NCBI GenBank assembly: GCA_025963385.1
Contig: JAOPUT010000243.1
Span: forward strand, 1 to 64,000
Direction of reading: 5' to 3'
Origin: Mycobacterium sp.
Lineage (GTDB): Bacteria > Actinomycetota > Actinomycetes > Mycobacteriales > Mycobacteriaceae
DNA: 64,000 nt
Shown here in pieces: positions 26,458-38,357 of this stretch. Every line of letters begins with the position of its first letter. Position 1 is the first letter of the stretch. The position numbers and the translations under genes were made by a program. Below the pieces are notes generated by a model. That model was given only the letters and a program-made list of their open reading frames with translations. It made no database searches and was not told the origin of the DNA.

Positions 26458-27012
26458 GTGGCATCGGAGATTCCGCTACGGTCCGCACGGTTGCCGTCCC
26501 CGCAGCAGGTGATCGAGCTGCTCCAAGGTGAGTTCGGCCGCGCCGGATACGAAGTCGAGGACGTCGTCGTCGAGCCCTCGGGGCGTCCTCCCCGCGTCAC
26601 GGTGATCGCCGACGGGGACCAGGGTCTGAATCTCGACGCCCTCGCGATGCTGTCGAGGTTGGCCTCCGAGCTGCTGGACCAGTTCGACGGTTCCGATGAC
26701 GAAGCTCCCTACCTGCTGGAAGTCACCTCGCGCGGAGTGGATCGCCCGCTGACCGCCGAGCGTCACTACCGTCGCGCCCAGGGGCGAAGGGTCGAGCTGA
26801 CCCTGACCGACGGGTCGCAGGTGACCGGCCGGTTGGGTGAGACCAGTGACGGCGTCGTGCGGCTGGTGGTCCCCGATCGCGGTGCTGCACTCAAGATTCG
26901 CGAATTCTCCCTCGACGACGTCGCCAAAGCCGTTGTCCAGGTGGAGTTCTCATCGCCCAACCCGCTCGAACTCGAGTTGGCCGGGGTACCAGTCAAGGAG
27001 GGTGAAGAGTGA
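26458..27012 (+). CDS. rimP: Ribosome maturation factor RimP
   Basis: 184 residues; acts in 30S subunit maturation. The N-terminal alpha/beta domain includes [22 protein letters not shown] and the [13 protein letters not shown] block that is diagnostic for RimP. The C-terminal SH3-like barrel begins at about [11 protein letters not shown]. The start is the GTG at 26458, which has GAGGAG six bases upstream; the open frame continues a little further but lacks such a site. It is the first gene of the classic rimP-nusA-ylxR-infB-rbfA operon, and its stop overlaps the nusA start as GTGA. Confidence 0.94.
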   Translation: MASEIPLRSARLPSPQQVIELLQGEFGRAGYEVEDVVVEPSGRPPRVTVIADGDQGLNLDALAMLSRLASELLDQFDGSDDEAPYLLEVTSRGVDRPLTAERHYRRAQGRRVELTLTDGSQVTGRLGETSDGVVRLVVPDRGAALKIREFSLDDVAKAVVQVEFSSPNPLELELAGVPVKEGEE

Positions 27013-28040
27013 ACATCGACATGGGTGCGCTGCATGCCATCGAGGTGGACCGGGGGATCCCGGTCGACGAACTGCTCGAGACCATCAAGTCCGCACTGCT
27101 GACCGCGTACCGACACACCCAGGGCCACGAGGCCGAGGCCCGCATCGACATCGACCGCAAGAGCGGCGTGGTGAAGGTGCTCGCGCGGGAGACCGACAGC
27201 GACGGCAACCTGATCAACGAATGGGACGACACCCCAGAAGGTTTCGGCCGGGTCGCGGCCACCACCGCCAGGCAGGTGATGTTGCAGCGGTTCCGCGATG
27301 CCGAGAACGAGCGCATGTACGGCGAGTTCTCCGCGCGTGAGGGTGACATCGTCGCGGGCGTGGTCCAACGCGACGCGCGGGAGAACGCCCGCGGCAACGT
27401 GATCGTGCGCCTCGGCACGGAGGCAAAGGGGTCGGAGGGCGTCATCCGACCCGCCGAGCAGGTCCCTGGCGAGTCCTACGAGCACGGAGATCGGGTGCGC
27501 TGCTACGTGATCGGCGTGACGCGTGGTGTGCGTGAACCCAAGATCGAGCTGTCCCGCACCCATCCGAACCTGGTACGCAAGCTGTTCTCTCTCGAGGTGC
27601 CGGAGATCGCGGACAACTCCGTCGAGATCGTCGCCGTCGCCCGTGAGGCGGGTCACCGGTCGAAGATCGCGGTCACGTCGCGGGTCCAGGGTCTCAATGC
27701 CAAGGGCGCCTGCATCGGCCCGATGGGACAGCGGGTGCGCAACGTGATGAGCGAACTGTCCGGCGAGAAGATCGACATCATCGACTACGACGAGAACCCG
27801 GCGAGGTTCGTCGCGAATGCGCTCTCGCCGTCCAAGGTGGTGTCGGTGTCCGTCATCGACGAGGCCGCGAGGGCGGCGCGCGTCGTGGTGCCCGACTTCC
27901 AGTTGTCGCTGGCGATCGGCAAGGAGGGGCAGAACGCGCGACTGGCCGCGCGGCTCACCGGTTGGCGGATCGACATCCGCAGTGACGCCGCACCGGACCC
28001 GGACGCGGAGGCCAGCCAGGAGGCTCCGCGCGAGGAGTAG
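27009..28040 (+). CDS. nusA: Transcription termination/antitermination factor NusA
   Basis: 343 residues; binds RNA polymerase and nascent RNA. The N-terminal polymerase-binding domain covers about 1-110. The S1 domain follows ([25 protein letters not shown]). Two KH domains are seen, marked by [10 protein letters not shown] with [18 protein letters not shown] and by [24 protein letters not shown]. The protein ends shortly after KH2, without the acidic repeats of enterobacterial NusA, the usual actinobacterial form. It is translationally coupled to rimP. Confidence 0.97.
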   Translation: MNIDMGALHAIEVDRGIPVDELLETIKSALLTAYRHTQGHEAEARIDIDRKSGVVKVLARETDSDGNLINEWDDTPEGFGRVAATTARQVMLQRFRDAENERMYGEFSAREGDIVAGVVQRDARENARGNVIVRLGTEAKGSEGVIRPAEQVPGESYEHGDRVRCYVIGVTRGVREPKIELSRTHPNLVRKLFSLEVPEIADNSVEIVAVAREAGHRSKIAVTSRVQGLNAKGACIGPMGQRVRNVMSELSGEKIDIIDYDENPARFVANALSPSKVVSVSVIDEAARAARVVVPDFQLSLAIGKEGQNARLAARLTGWRIDIRSDAAPDPDAEASQEAPREE

Positions 28041-28086
28041 CAGACGCGCGTTTCTTTCTGCGGTGATCGTGACGGTAGACTGAACC

Positions 28087-28455
28087 GTGATCCAGCGCGA
28101 GAGTTCGGTCATCCGCGCGCGGAAGCACAAAAGTCCCGAAGGACCAGTGCGAACGTGTGTGGGATGCCGGAAGCGTGTGCTGGCCGTCGAACTGCTTCGT
28201 GTGGCCGCTGTCCACGCGGGAGATGGTAATCACGCCATCACCGTCGACTCAGCGGGTAACCTGCCCGGGCGGGGTGCTTGGCTGCATCCCGACCAGCAGT
28301 GTCTACAGGAGGCGATCCGGCGGCGGGCATTCGCTCGAGCGTTGCGCATCACCGGTTCGCCGGACACCTCCGCGGTGGTCGAGTACTTCACAGCACGTGA
28401 ACCCTCGGTCCGCCCGGCAACAGAACAGGTAGCGAAGAACATGAGCACACCGTGA
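28087..28455 (+). CDS. YlxR-family RNA-binding protein
   Basis: 122 residues from the GTG at 28087. The core (about residues 18-95) contains the YlxR (DUF448) signature PVRTCVGCRKR with its cysteine pair, followed by LPGRGAWLHPDQQCLQEAIRRRAFARAL. The fold is a small nucleic-acid-binding protein nearly always found between nusA and infB. A TAGACT hexamer (28076-28081) lies just five bases before the GTG and may be a weak internal promoter. A later GTG at 28147 would still keep the core, so the exact start is uncertain. Confidence 0.88.
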   Translation: MIQRESSVIRARKHKSPEGPVRTCVGCRKRVLAVELLRVAAVHAGDGNHAITVDSAGNLPGRGAWLHPDQQCLQEAIRRRAFARALRITGSPDTSAVVEYFTAREPSVRPATEQVAKNMSTP

Positions 28456-28529
28456 AGTCCCGATGACCATGCGTCATAGCTAAACCCGAGGCGCGGCCTA
28501 CTGCTGTCGCCTCCTAGACAGGAGATGTA

Positions 28530-31334
28530 GTGGCAGGCAAGGCCCGCGTGCACGAGTTGGCTAAGGAACTCGGTGTCACCAGCAAGGAAGTACTCGCCCG
28601 GCTGAGCGAACAGGGCGAATTCGTCAAATCAGCATCGTCGACCGTCGAGGCGCCCGTCGCCCGTCGGCTCCGTGAAGCGCTGGGCGGTGGCTCGAAGCCC
28701 GCCCCAGCGAAGGCTGCTCCAGCGGCCCCGAAGGCGCCGGCCGCCGACGGTCAGTCCACCAACGGTGGCGTGTCCACGGCACCCAAGCCGGCAGGTCCCA
28801 AGCCTGCTGCGCCGCGTCCCCCCGCTGCGCCGGAACCGCCACCAGCACCCGTCGTCGTGCCCGAGGTTGCCGCAGCGCCGCCAGCCCCGCCGCAGGCCGA
28901 GGCGGCCCCGGCCGCACCTGCCGCCCCGGCAGCTCCCGCGAGCCCCGCCGGTCCCGCGGGTCCCACCCCAGGTCCGCGACCCGGCCCCGTGCCCGGTGCG
29001 CCCAAGCCCGCTGCCCGCGCCCCTCGCGTCGGCAACAACCCGTTCTCCTCGCAGCAGCCCGTCGAGCGTCCCGCTCCGCGTCCCCCGCAGGGTGCAGGCG
29101 CACCGCCCCGTCCGGGTGGCCCGCCGCGTCCAGGCGGCGGACCGCGCCCGGGTGCAACCCCCGGCAACATGCCTCCGCGCCCGCCAGGCGCACGGCCAGG
29201 AGCGACCGGTCGTCCCGGTGGTCCCCGACCCGGCCCCGGCGCGCGTGGTCCCGGTGGCGGCGGACGTCCCGGCGGTCCTCCCGGTGCGGGCGGCGGCGGT
29301 AACTACCGCGGCGGCGGCGCAGGTGGCGCCGGAGCGCCAGGCGGCGCACCCGCAGGTGGCTTCCGCGGACGCCCAGGTGGCGGTGGCGGCGGTGGCCGTC
29401 CCGGTCAGCGCGGTGGCGCAGCAGGCGCCTTCGGTCGTCCCGGCGGCGCGGTCCGTCGTGGTCGCAAGTCGAAGCGGGCGAAGCGCGCCGAGTACGAGAA
29501 CATGCAGGCGCCGGTCGTCGGTGGCGTGCGGTTGCCGCACGGCAACGGTGAGACCATCCGGCTCGCCCGCGGTGCTTCGCTGGTCGACTTCGCCGACAAG
29601 ATCAACGCCAACCCGGCCGCATTGGTCCAGGCGCTGTTCAACCTCGGCGAGATGGTCACCGCTACCCAGTCGGTAGGGGACGAGACCCTCGAGCTGCTCG
29701 GCGGCGAGATGAACTACGTCGTGCAGGTGGTGTCCCCGGAGGACGAGGACCGCGAGCTGCTCGAGTCGTTCGACCTCACCTACGGCGAGGACGAGGGCGA
29801 CGAGGACGATCTCGAGTACCGCCCCCCGGTGGTCACCGTCATGGGTCACGTCGACCACGGCAAGACCCGGCTGTTGGACACCATCCGGCAGGCCAACGTC
29901 CGCGAGGGCGAGGCAGGCGGCATCACGCAGCACATCGGCGCCTACCAGGTCCTCACCGAACTGGACGGCAACGAGCGGCTCGTCACCTTCATCGACACCC
30001 CGGGCCACGAGGCGTTCACCGCCATGCGTGCCCGTGGTGCCAAGGCCACCGACATCGCGATCCTGGTGGTCGCCGCCGACGACGGCGTCATGCCGCAGAC
30101 GGTGGAGGCCATCAACCACGCGCAGGCGGCCGACGTGCCAATCGTCGTGGCGGTCAACAAGATCGACAAGGAGGGCGCAGACCCGGCGAAGATCCGGGCG
30201 CAGCTCACCGAGTACAACCTGGTTGCCGAGGACTTCGGTGGCGACACCATGTTCGTCGACATCTCCGCCAAGCAGGGCACCAACATCGACGCCCTGCTGG
30301 AAGCGGTGCTGTTGACGGCCGATGCCACGCTGGATCTGCGGGCCAACCCCGACATGGAGGCTCAGGGCGTCGCCATCGAGGCACACCTGGACCGCGGTCG
30401 TGGTCCGGTGGCCACCGTGCTCATCCAGCGCGGCACGCTGCGCGTCGGCGACTCGATCGTCGCCGGTGATGCCTACGGCCGCGTGCGTCGCATGGTCGAC
30501 GAGCACGGCGAGGACGTCGAAGAGGCGCTCCCGTCGCGTCCGGTCCAGGTCATCGGCTTCACGTCGGTGCCGGGTGCAGGTGACAACCTGCTCGTCGTCG
30601 ACGAGGACCGGATCGCCCGCCAGATCGCCGACCGGCGCAGCGCGCGCAAGCGCAACGCCCTGGCCGCGCGGACCCGCAAGCGCATCAGCCTCGACGATCT
30701 CGATGCCGCGCTGAAGGAGACCAGCCAGCTGAACCTGATCCTGAAGGGCGACAACTCCGGCACCGTCGAGGCGCTGGAGGAAGCCCTGCTGGGGATCGAC
30801 ATCGGCGACGAGGTCGAACTGCGTGTCATCGACCGCGGTGTCGGTGGCGTCACCGAGACCAACGTCAACCTGGCCTCGGCCTCGAACGCGATCATCATCG
30901 GGTTCAACGTCCGTGCGGAGGGCAAGGCTACCGAGCTGGCCAACCGCGAGGGCGTCGACATCCGGTACTACTCGGTGATCTACCAGGCCATCGACGAGAT
31001 CCAGGCTGCGCTGAAGGGCATGCTCAAGCCGATCTACGAGGAGAAGGAGCTCGGCCGCGCCGAGATCCGGGCGATCTTCCGGTCATCCAAGGTCGGCAAC
31101 ATCGCCGGCTGCCTCGTCACCTCGGGCATCATCCGACGCAACGCCAAGGCGCGCCTCATCCGCGACAACGTCGTGGTGGCCGAGACGGTCACCATCTCGT
31201 CGCTGAAGCGGGAGAAGGACGATGTCACCGAGGTGCGCGACGGTTACGAGTGTGGTCTGACCTTGACGTACAACGACATCAAGGAAGGCGACGTCATCGA
31301 GGCGTATGAGCTGGTGGAGAAGGTGCGCACCTAA
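28530..31334 (+). CDS. infB: Translation initiation factor IF-2
   Basis: 934 residues. The N-terminal IF2_N module ([22 protein letters not shown]) is followed by a Pro/Ala- then Gly/Arg-rich disordered region (about residues 50-320), long even for actinobacteria. The G domain starts near residue 430 with G1 GHVDHGKT, then DTPGHEAF and NKID. Domains II to IV follow to the C-terminus, where initiator fMet-tRNA is bound. The GTG start has an AGGAGA site four bases upstream. The extreme GC skew of the linker gives several long antisense open frames that are not genes. Confidence 0.97.
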   Translation: MAGKARVHELAKELGVTSKEVLARLSEQGEFVKSASSTVEAPVARRLREALGGGSKPAPAKAAPAAPKAPAADGQSTNGGVSTAPKPAGPKPAAPRPPAAPEPPPAPVVVPEVAAAPPAPPQAEAAPAAPAAPAAPASPAGPAGPTPGPRPGPVPGAPKPAARAPRVGNNPFSSQQPVERPAPRPPQGAGAPPRPGGPPRPGGGPRPGATPGNMPPRPPGARPGATGRPGGPRPGPGARGPGGGGRPGGPPGAGGGGNYRGGGAGGAGAPGGAPAGGFRGRPGGGGGGGRPGQRGGAAGAFGRPGGAVRRGRKSKRAKRAEYENMQAPVVGGVRLPHGNGETIRLARGASLVDFADKINANPAALVQALFNLGEMVTATQSVGDETLELLGGEMNYVVQVVSPEDEDRELLESFDLTYGEDEGDEDDLEYRPPVVTVMGHVDHGKTRLLDTIRQANVREGEAGGITQHIGAYQVLTELDGNERLVTFIDTPGHEAFTAMRARGAKATDIAILVVAADDGVMPQTVEAINHAQAADVPIVVAVNKIDKEGADPAKIRAQLTEYNLVAEDFGGDTMFVDISAKQGTNIDALLEAVLLTADATLDLRANPDMEAQGVAIEAHLDRGRGPVATVLIQRGTLRVGDSIVAGDAYGRVRRMVDEHGEDVEEALPSRPVQVIGFTSVPGAGDNLLVVDEDRIARQIADRRSARKRNALAARTRKRISLDDLDAALKETSQLNLILKGDNSGTVEALEEALLGIDIGDEVELRVIDRGVGGVTETNVNLASASNAIIIGFNVRAEGKATELANREGVDIRYYSVIYQAIDEIQAALKGMLKPIYEEKELGRAEIRAIFRSSKVGNIAGCLVTSGIIRRNAKARLIRDNVVVAETVTISSLKREKDDVTEVRDGYECGLTLTYNDIKEGDVIEAYELVEKVRT

Positions 31335-31369
31335 AATGCGCGCCTACGAACACTTGCGCGAGGAGAATC

Positions 31370-34216
<2,847 letters not shown>

Positions 34217-34227
34217 CTCCTCCGCCG

Positions 34228-34254
34228 CCTCCTCCTCCTCCTCCTCCTCCTCCT
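34228..34254. repeat. (CCT)9 microsatellite
   Basis: Nine perfect CCT units, 11 bases after the dinF stop codon, ending in TTT. It is outside any supported gene. Confidence 0.9.
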
Positions 34255-34261
34255 TTTGCGC

Positions 34262-34317
34262 GAGCGTGCGTGTCTGAGGGCGACACACCGCGGGAAAATC
34301 GAACTTTGCGCACGCTC
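34262..34317 (+). repeat. Palindromic dispersed repeat, family 1, copy 1
   Basis: 56 bases with terminal arms GAGCGTGCG (34262-34270) and CGCACGCTC (34309-34317). It matches the reverse complement of copy 2 (34985-35040) at 45 of 56 positions without gaps. Confidence 0.85.
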
Positions 34318-34365
34318 AGCCGACGGCACCGAACAGGAGCAGGCCCTTCCGATCGTGACTTGGCG

Positions 34366-34929
34366 TCAGCTCCGGTACGCGATGACCGCCCAGCCGTAGG
34401 GTTTGGTGCGCACGTCGATGCGTTCGAAGCCCGCCGCCGTCAGCCGCTCCGGCAGAGAAGCGGGGTCGACGGGGTTGTACGTGTCGTCCTCGTGGTGGGC
34501 GGCGAGCTCGTCGCTGGCAAGGCTGTCGCTGGCCACCAGCGGCGCGCCGGGGCGCAGGACCCTGGCGACCTCGCCGAACAAGCGATCCTGCAGCTCGATC
34601 GTCGGCACGTGGTGCAGCATCGTGAAACTGGCTGCGCCCGTGAACCTTCCGTCGTCGTATGTCAGCGCGGTCGCGTCACCGTTGACGATCTCGACCGACG
34701 GCACGTCGGCGAAGCGGTCGCGGAGCATCTCGGCGAGTTCTTCGTCGATCTCGACCGACGTCAGCCGTGACACCTTCTGGCTGAGCACGTCGGTGGTGGC
34801 GCCGTAGCCGGGGCCGACCTCCAGCACGTCGTCACCGAGATCGGTTTCGCCGAGTGCCCACGGCAGGATGACTTCGCGGATGGCCTCGCGCCACTCGTCG
34901 CTGCCACACTTCTGGTGTGCCTCGTTCAC
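34366..34929 (-). CDS. Class I SAM-dependent methyltransferase
   Basis: 187 residues. Motif I VLEVGPGYGATT is at about residues 35-46, the acidic ribose-binding VEIDEEL at about 59-65, NGDATALTYDDGRF gives motif II, and SFTMLHHVP the post-II substrate segment, the layout of small Ubi/CobL-like Rossmann methyltransferases. No fused targeting domain is seen and the substrate is unknown. The GTG start follows a TAGGCT hexamer by six bases (leaderless). The gene is bracketed by two inverted copies of a palindromic repeat, and I do not recall it in the M. tuberculosis order here, so it may be accessory. Confidence 0.85.
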   Translation of the reverse strand: MNEAHQKCGSDEWREAIREVILPWALGETDLGDDVLEVGPGYGATTDVLSQKVSRLTSVEIDEELAEMLRDRFADVPSVEIVNGDATALTYDDGRFTGAASFTMLHHVPTIELQDRLFGEVARVLRPGAPLVASDSLASDELAAHHEDDTYNPVDPASLPERLTAAGFERIDVRTKPYGWAVIAYRS

Positions 34930-34941
34930 GGCGGCAGCCTA
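34930..34941 (-). promoter_or_regulatory. Leaderless -10 of the methyltransferase gene
   Basis: Minus-strand TAGGCT (34941-34936), six bases, then GTG. Confidence 0.6.
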
Positions 34942-34981
34942 CGCCCGGCGCCACGGCTATGGTGACGTTGCTTTCAGCGGG

Positions 34982-35043
34982 CACGAGCGTGCGCGAACTC
35001 CGGATTTTTCACGGCGCGTCGCCCTCGGACACGCACGCTCGTG
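34982..35043 (-). repeat. Palindromic dispersed repeat, family 1, copy 2 (inverted)
   Basis: Arms CACGAGCGTGCG (34982-34993) and CGCACGCTCGTG (35032-35043) pair perfectly over 12 bases. The core 34985-35040 is the inverted homologue of copy 1. It lies between echA16 and the methyltransferase gene, both on the minus strand. Confidence 0.85.
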
Positions 35044-35062
35044 GCAGGCGGAGGGGGGAGGG

Positions 35063-35827
35063 TCAGCGGACCTGGGCGCGGCCGCGCTCGAACACCGCGG
35101 ATCGGCTGGCGGCGATGTCGTCACCCGTCGCGACCGCCATCCACTGCTTGGCCGACGTGGCCTCGATCCACAGGCCGGCGTTGGTCTGCTGTTCGTCGAT
35201 GCGGTGATAGGAGCCCAGCAGCGCCCGTACGGCCTTCTGGTTGTTGCCGACGATCGATGCGGCGACCTTGCGGGCCGCGGGCAGCAGGTCGTCGTGGGCG
35301 ACGACCTCGGTCACCAACCCGGCGCGCAGAGCATCGTCGGCGGACAGATAGTCACCGGTCAGACTCATCCGCCTGGCCAGCCCGACGCCGACCTTCTGCG
35401 GCAGCCGCACGCTCAGCCCCCACGTCGGCAGCAGCCCCACCCGGGCGTGGGTGTCGGCGAAACGCGCGTTCTCCGAGGCGATCAGGATGTCGCAGTACAG
35501 CGCGAGCTCGAGACCGCCCGTGACGGCGGCTCCGTTGATCGCACCGATCACCGGCTTGTTCATCGCAGGCCACTTGGGTGAGATGTCGGGGAGTTCGGTG
35601 GTGTCCCCGAGTTCCTTGAGGTCGAGGCCCGCACAGAAGACGGGGTCGGCGCCGGTGAGGATGACGACGTCCACGTCGTCGTCGGCCTCCGCGTCGCGCA
35701 GTGCCGCGTAGAACCTGGTGCGCAGCTCGGTCGACAGGGCGTTGCGGGCCTGCGGCCGGTTCAGCGTCAGCGTGCGGACGCGTTCGGTGGTGTCGATCAG
35801 CAGGACGTCGGCTTCGGTGCTCGGCAT
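35063..35827 (-). CDS. echA16: Enoyl-CoA hydratase/isomerase family protein
   Basis: 254 residues of the crotonase fold. The oxyanion-hole segments are FCAGLDLKEL (about residues 63-72) and the helix-start INGAAVTGGLELALYCD (about 98-114). The glutamate expected for hydratase chemistry near ARFADTHARVGLLPTWG is not clearly conserved, so hydratase, isomerase or thioesterase-like activity all remain possible. It matches EchA16 of M. tuberculosis by order (Rv2831) and by the opening LLIDTTERVRTLTLNRPQARN. The ATG start has a leaderless -10 and is divergent from the DUF2277 gene with only 39 bases between starts. Confidence 0.9.
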   Translation of the reverse strand: MPSTEADVLLIDTTERVRTLTLNRPQARNALSTELRTRFYAALRDAEADDDVDVVILTGADPVFCAGLDLKELGDTTELPDISPKWPAMNKPVIGAINGAAVTGGLELALYCDILIASENARFADTHARVGLLPTWGLSVRLPQKVGVGLARRMSLTGDYLSADDALRAGLVTEVVAHDDLLPAARKVAASIVGNNQKAVRALLGSYHRIDEQQTNAGLWIEATSAKQWMAVATGDDIAASRSAVFERGRAQVR

Positions 35828-35839
35828 CCCATCACCGTA
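35828..35839 (-). promoter_or_regulatory. Leaderless -10 of echA16
   Basis: Minus-strand TACGGT (35839-35834), six bases, ATG. It lies within the -35 zone of the divergent promoter. Confidence 0.55.
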
Positions 35840-35853
35840 TCGACCGGGCGACC

Positions 35854-35866
35854 TATGGTTGAAGGC
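35854..35866 (+). promoter_or_regulatory. Leaderless -10 of the DUF2277 gene
   Basis: TATGGT (35854-35859), seven bases, ATG at 35867. Confidence 0.55.
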
Positions 35867-36133
35867 ATGTGCCGGAACATCACCGAGTTGCGCGGTCTCG
35901 AACCATCGGCGACGGCCGAGGAGATAGAGGCGGCGTCGCGTCAGTACGTCCGCAAGGTCAGCGGCATCACCCGCCCGACCGCCGCCAACTCCGATGCGTT
36001 CGAGGCGGCGGTCGCCGAGGTGACGGCGACCACGACCCGATTGCTTGGCGCGCTACCACCGCGTCGACAGCCGCCGAAGACCGTTCCTCCGCTGCGTCGC
36101 CCCGAGGTCCGGGCCAGGCTCGCAGCCAAGTGA
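35867..36133 (+). CDS. DUF2277 family small protein
   Basis: 88 residues. The opening MCRNITELRGLEPSATAEEIE and the following ASRQYVRKVSG are the DUF2277 signature; the family keeps the CRNI start, so the ATG at 35867 is preferred over the in-frame upstream ATG at 35855. The C-terminal 30 residues are Pro/Arg-rich. The predicted fold is mostly helical. Its stop overlaps the next start as GTGA, so it is coupled to a DUF1802 gene. Function unknown; a nucleic-acid or ribosome link is sometimes guessed from its basic tail, but nothing here proves it. Confidence 0.8.
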   Translation: MCRNITELRGLEPSATAEEIEAASRQYVRKVSGITRPTAANSDAFEAAVAEVTATTTRLLGALPPRRQPPKTVPPLRRPEVRARLAAK

Positions 36134-36678
36134 ACGCACCCGCGCTCAAGGAGTGGAGCGCCGCGGTGCACGCGATGCTCGACGGTCGCCAGACCGTCCT
36201 GCTGCGCAAGGGTGGCATCCACGAGAAGCGGTTCGATCTCACCGCGGGCGAATTCGTGTTCTTCCCCACCGTCGCCCACGAACACGCCGACCGCGTGCGC
36301 CCCGAGCATCGTGATCTGCTCGACGCCGCGGCATCCGACAGCACCGAGGACCGCATCGTGGTGAGGGCGGGCGCGAAAGTGGTTGCCGCCGTGGCGGTCA
36401 ACCGACCCGAGGGGCTCGACGAGTTGCTCGACACCCACATCTGGACGGCGGAGTCGGTGCGCGCCGACCGGCTGGACTTCCGACCCAAGCACCGGCTGAC
36501 GGTGCTGGTGGTGCAGGCCCGCCCGCTGGCCGAACCGCTGCGGCTGCCGCGGGATCCCGCCTACGCGGGCTGCCGGAGCTGGGTCGACCTGCCGGTGGCG
36601 CCGGACTGGTCGGAACCCGTGCACGACGACGCCACGCTGGCCGCCGTCGCGGCGAGGGTCACGGCGTCAGTCGGCTGA
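36130..36678 (+). CDS. DUF1802 family protein
   Basis: 182 residues. The block LKEWSAAVHAMLDGRQTVLLRKGGIHEKRFDL is diagnostic for DUF1802, followed by FFPTVAHEHADRVRPEHRDLL and FRPKHRLTVLVVQARPL. Conserved Lys/Arg/Glu residues (LLRKGGIHE) look like an active or nucleotide-binding site, but no activity is established. The GTG start is coupled to the DUF2277 gene. The 3' end overlaps the convergent CocE-type gene by 12 bases. Confidence 0.82.
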   Translation: MNAPALKEWSAAVHAMLDGRQTVLLRKGGIHEKRFDLTAGEFVFFPTVAHEHADRVRPEHRDLLDAAASDSTEDRIVVRAGAKVVAAVAVNRPEGLDELLDTHIWTAESVRADRLDFRPKHRLTVLVVQARPLAEPLRLPRDPAYAGCRSWVDLPVAPDWSEPVHDDATLAAVAARVTASVG

Positions 36679-38319
36679 CGGCGGTTGCGGACCCGCGGGT
36701 AGGACCACCCGCGACAGTCCGCCGTCGCCGTGGTGCACGGTGTGGAGGGCGGGTGCCATCGTCGTCCCCGAGATCGGTGGCTCGTCGGTGCCCAGGTTGC
36801 GGACGAAGCGAGGGTGCGATCCGCCCGCGATCATGATCCGGATCCGGGATCCGGCCGGGAATCGGTGTGCCACGGCGTCGAGTTCGAGCCGGACGACGCC
36901 GGAATCGGTGGTGAGCCTGACGAATCCCTCGCTGACGTTGACCGATCGCCCCTTCGCGTCGACCTCGCTGAGCCTGACGAACACGTCGTTGTACGGGTTG
37001 TCGCACGAATGGGCCAACTCGATCACCGGGTTGCCGACGACGTAGAGGTCGGCGGTCAGGGGGTCACCGGTGAAGTCCGCGATGTCGGGGCGCACCGAGA
37101 GTCGGGTGTCGTCGCGGTAGCCGCCCTCGGGCGAGAGGAGTCGGCCGCCGACGGTGGGAGTGGGGTCGGCGGGGTCGAATGTGAACGTCGAGGGCGCTGC
37201 CGACGCCTCTGGCGGCGTCTCCGAAAGTCGGTGCGCCGGTTGAAGATAGAGCACGTGCTCGGCCATCGCCGGGGGCCAGTTCGGCAGATCGAGCCAGTGG
37301 CCGTTGTTGACGTAGGCCCGGACCTGGCTGCGGGGTTCCGCGGGCCTGCCCCCGAGGTGTGCGTCCAGCCACGACAGCGACTCCCGGATGACCTTGGGCG
37401 CCCCCTTGGTCATCAACTGCGTATGCGTCCACGGGCCGACGGTCAGGGCCGTGGTCACGTCGCGCCCGCGCAGATGCCGGAACTGAGCGAGCGTCTGCTC
37501 GAGGAACAGGTCCTGCCACCCGCTGAACAGCAGCACGGGAACGTCGACGCGATCGAGGGCATCGGTCAGTCGCAGTGGTCCCCAGAACGGATTGTCACGG
37601 TCGGGATGCTCGACCCACGACTCCCACCACGGTGCACCCGCACCGAGCAGCGTCCGTCCCGACGCACCCATCGGCACCTGGTTGGCGGTGCGCGCCACGC
37701 GACGGCGGGACAGGCCCTGCTGCAGTGCTCCGACCAAGCGGTTGCCGTCTTCCTGACGGGACATCATGTCGCTCCACCCGAGGAAGTCGTTGATGGTGAA
37801 CGCGCCTGTGCCCCAGGCGGACTCGCTGAAGTCGTGCGGTCCGACGATGATGACCGCGGCGGCCATCTCCGGCGGCGGATCCATCAGCAGGGCCCACTGC
37901 GTGAAGCCGAGGTAGGAGAGGCCGATCGTCGCGAAGGATCCCGTGAACCAGGCCTGGTCGCGCAGCCAGGCCACCGTGTCCGCCCCGTCGGGCACCTCGT
38001 GGATCATCGGGGTGAACTCGCCACCGGACCCGAACGTCCCACGGACGCTCTGGATCACGACGTGGTAGCCGCGCGCCGCGTAGACCGCGCCGAACAGGCT
38101 CGAGAAGGGAAAGGAGCGGCCGTACGGGCAGCGGACCAGCAGCGTGCCGACGGGCTCGGCGGTCTGCGGTGCGTAGTGGTCGGCGATCAGGTCGACGCCG
38201 TCGCGCATCGGTACCCGCAGCCCACGGATCACGGTGAAGTCCGTCGTCGGCGGGGACAGGTTCAGAACTCGGCTGAGGGCGTGGGAGGCGATGCGCTTGG
38301 CGCTCATTCGGGTGGCCAC
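36667..38319 (-). CDS. CocE/NonD family hydrolase (X-Pro dipeptidyl-peptidase-like)
   Basis: 550 residues from the GTG at 38319. The alpha/beta-hydrolase half begins at RVPMRDGVDLIADHY. The nucleophile is in GLSYLGFTQW (GxSYxG motif), the acid lies in the SGWQDLF region and the histidine in GPWTHTQ. A C-terminal jelly-roll domain (about 330-550, from STFTFDPADPTPTVGG) is typical of the family, which includes cocaine esterase and aminopeptidases or amidases. It resembles M. tuberculosis Rv2800. A TAACGT hexamer seven bases before the GTG supports this start; the ATG at 38307 is the alternative. The longer frame to 38667 is rejected. Substrate unknown. Confidence 0.87.
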   Translation of the reverse strand: MATRMSAKRIASHALSRVLNLSPPTTDFTVIRGLRVPMRDGVDLIADHYAPQTAEPVGTLLVRCPYGRSFPFSSLFGAVYAARGYHVVIQSVRGTFGSGGEFTPMIHEVPDGADTVAWLRDQAWFTGSFATIGLSYLGFTQWALLMDPPPEMAAAVIIVGPHDFSESAWGTGAFTINDFLGWSDMMSRQEDGNRLVGALQQGLSRRRVARTANQVPMGASGRTLLGAGAPWWESWVEHPDRDNPFWGPLRLTDALDRVDVPVLLFSGWQDLFLEQTLAQFRHLRGRDVTTALTVGPWTHTQLMTKGAPKVIRESLSWLDAHLGGRPAEPRSQVRAYVNNGHWLDLPNWPPAMAEHVLYLQPAHRLSETPPEASAAPSTFTFDPADPTPTVGGRLLSPEGGYRDDTRLSVRPDIADFTGDPLTADLYVVGNPVIELAHSCDNPYNDVFVRLSEVDAKGRSVNVSEGFVRLTTDSGVVRLELDAVAHRFPAGSRIRIMIAGGSHPRFVRNLGTDEPPISGTTMAPALHTVHHGDGGLSRVVLPAGPQPPSAD

Positions 38320-38332
38320 GCTCTGCACGTTA
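38320..38332 (-). promoter_or_regulatory. Leaderless -10 of the CocE-type gene
   Basis: Minus-strand TAACGT (38332-38327), seven bases, GTG. Confidence 0.45.
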
Positions 38333-38357
38333 CGCACAGCGTGCGGGCGACCATTCG

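Larger units (their letters stand above)
34217..34365. other. Convergent gap with microsatellite and palindromic repeat
   Basis: 149 bases between dinF and the methyltransferase gene, occupied by a (CCT)9 run with its imperfect 5' flank, a TTTT, and copy 1 of a 56-base palindromic element. The element may serve as the transcription terminator for both genes. Confidence 0.6.

Noticed and set aside
28629-30506. 625-residue open frame antisense to infB
   Set aside because: It is a shadow of the Pro/Gly-rich linker and G domain of IF-2; no motif and no start signal.
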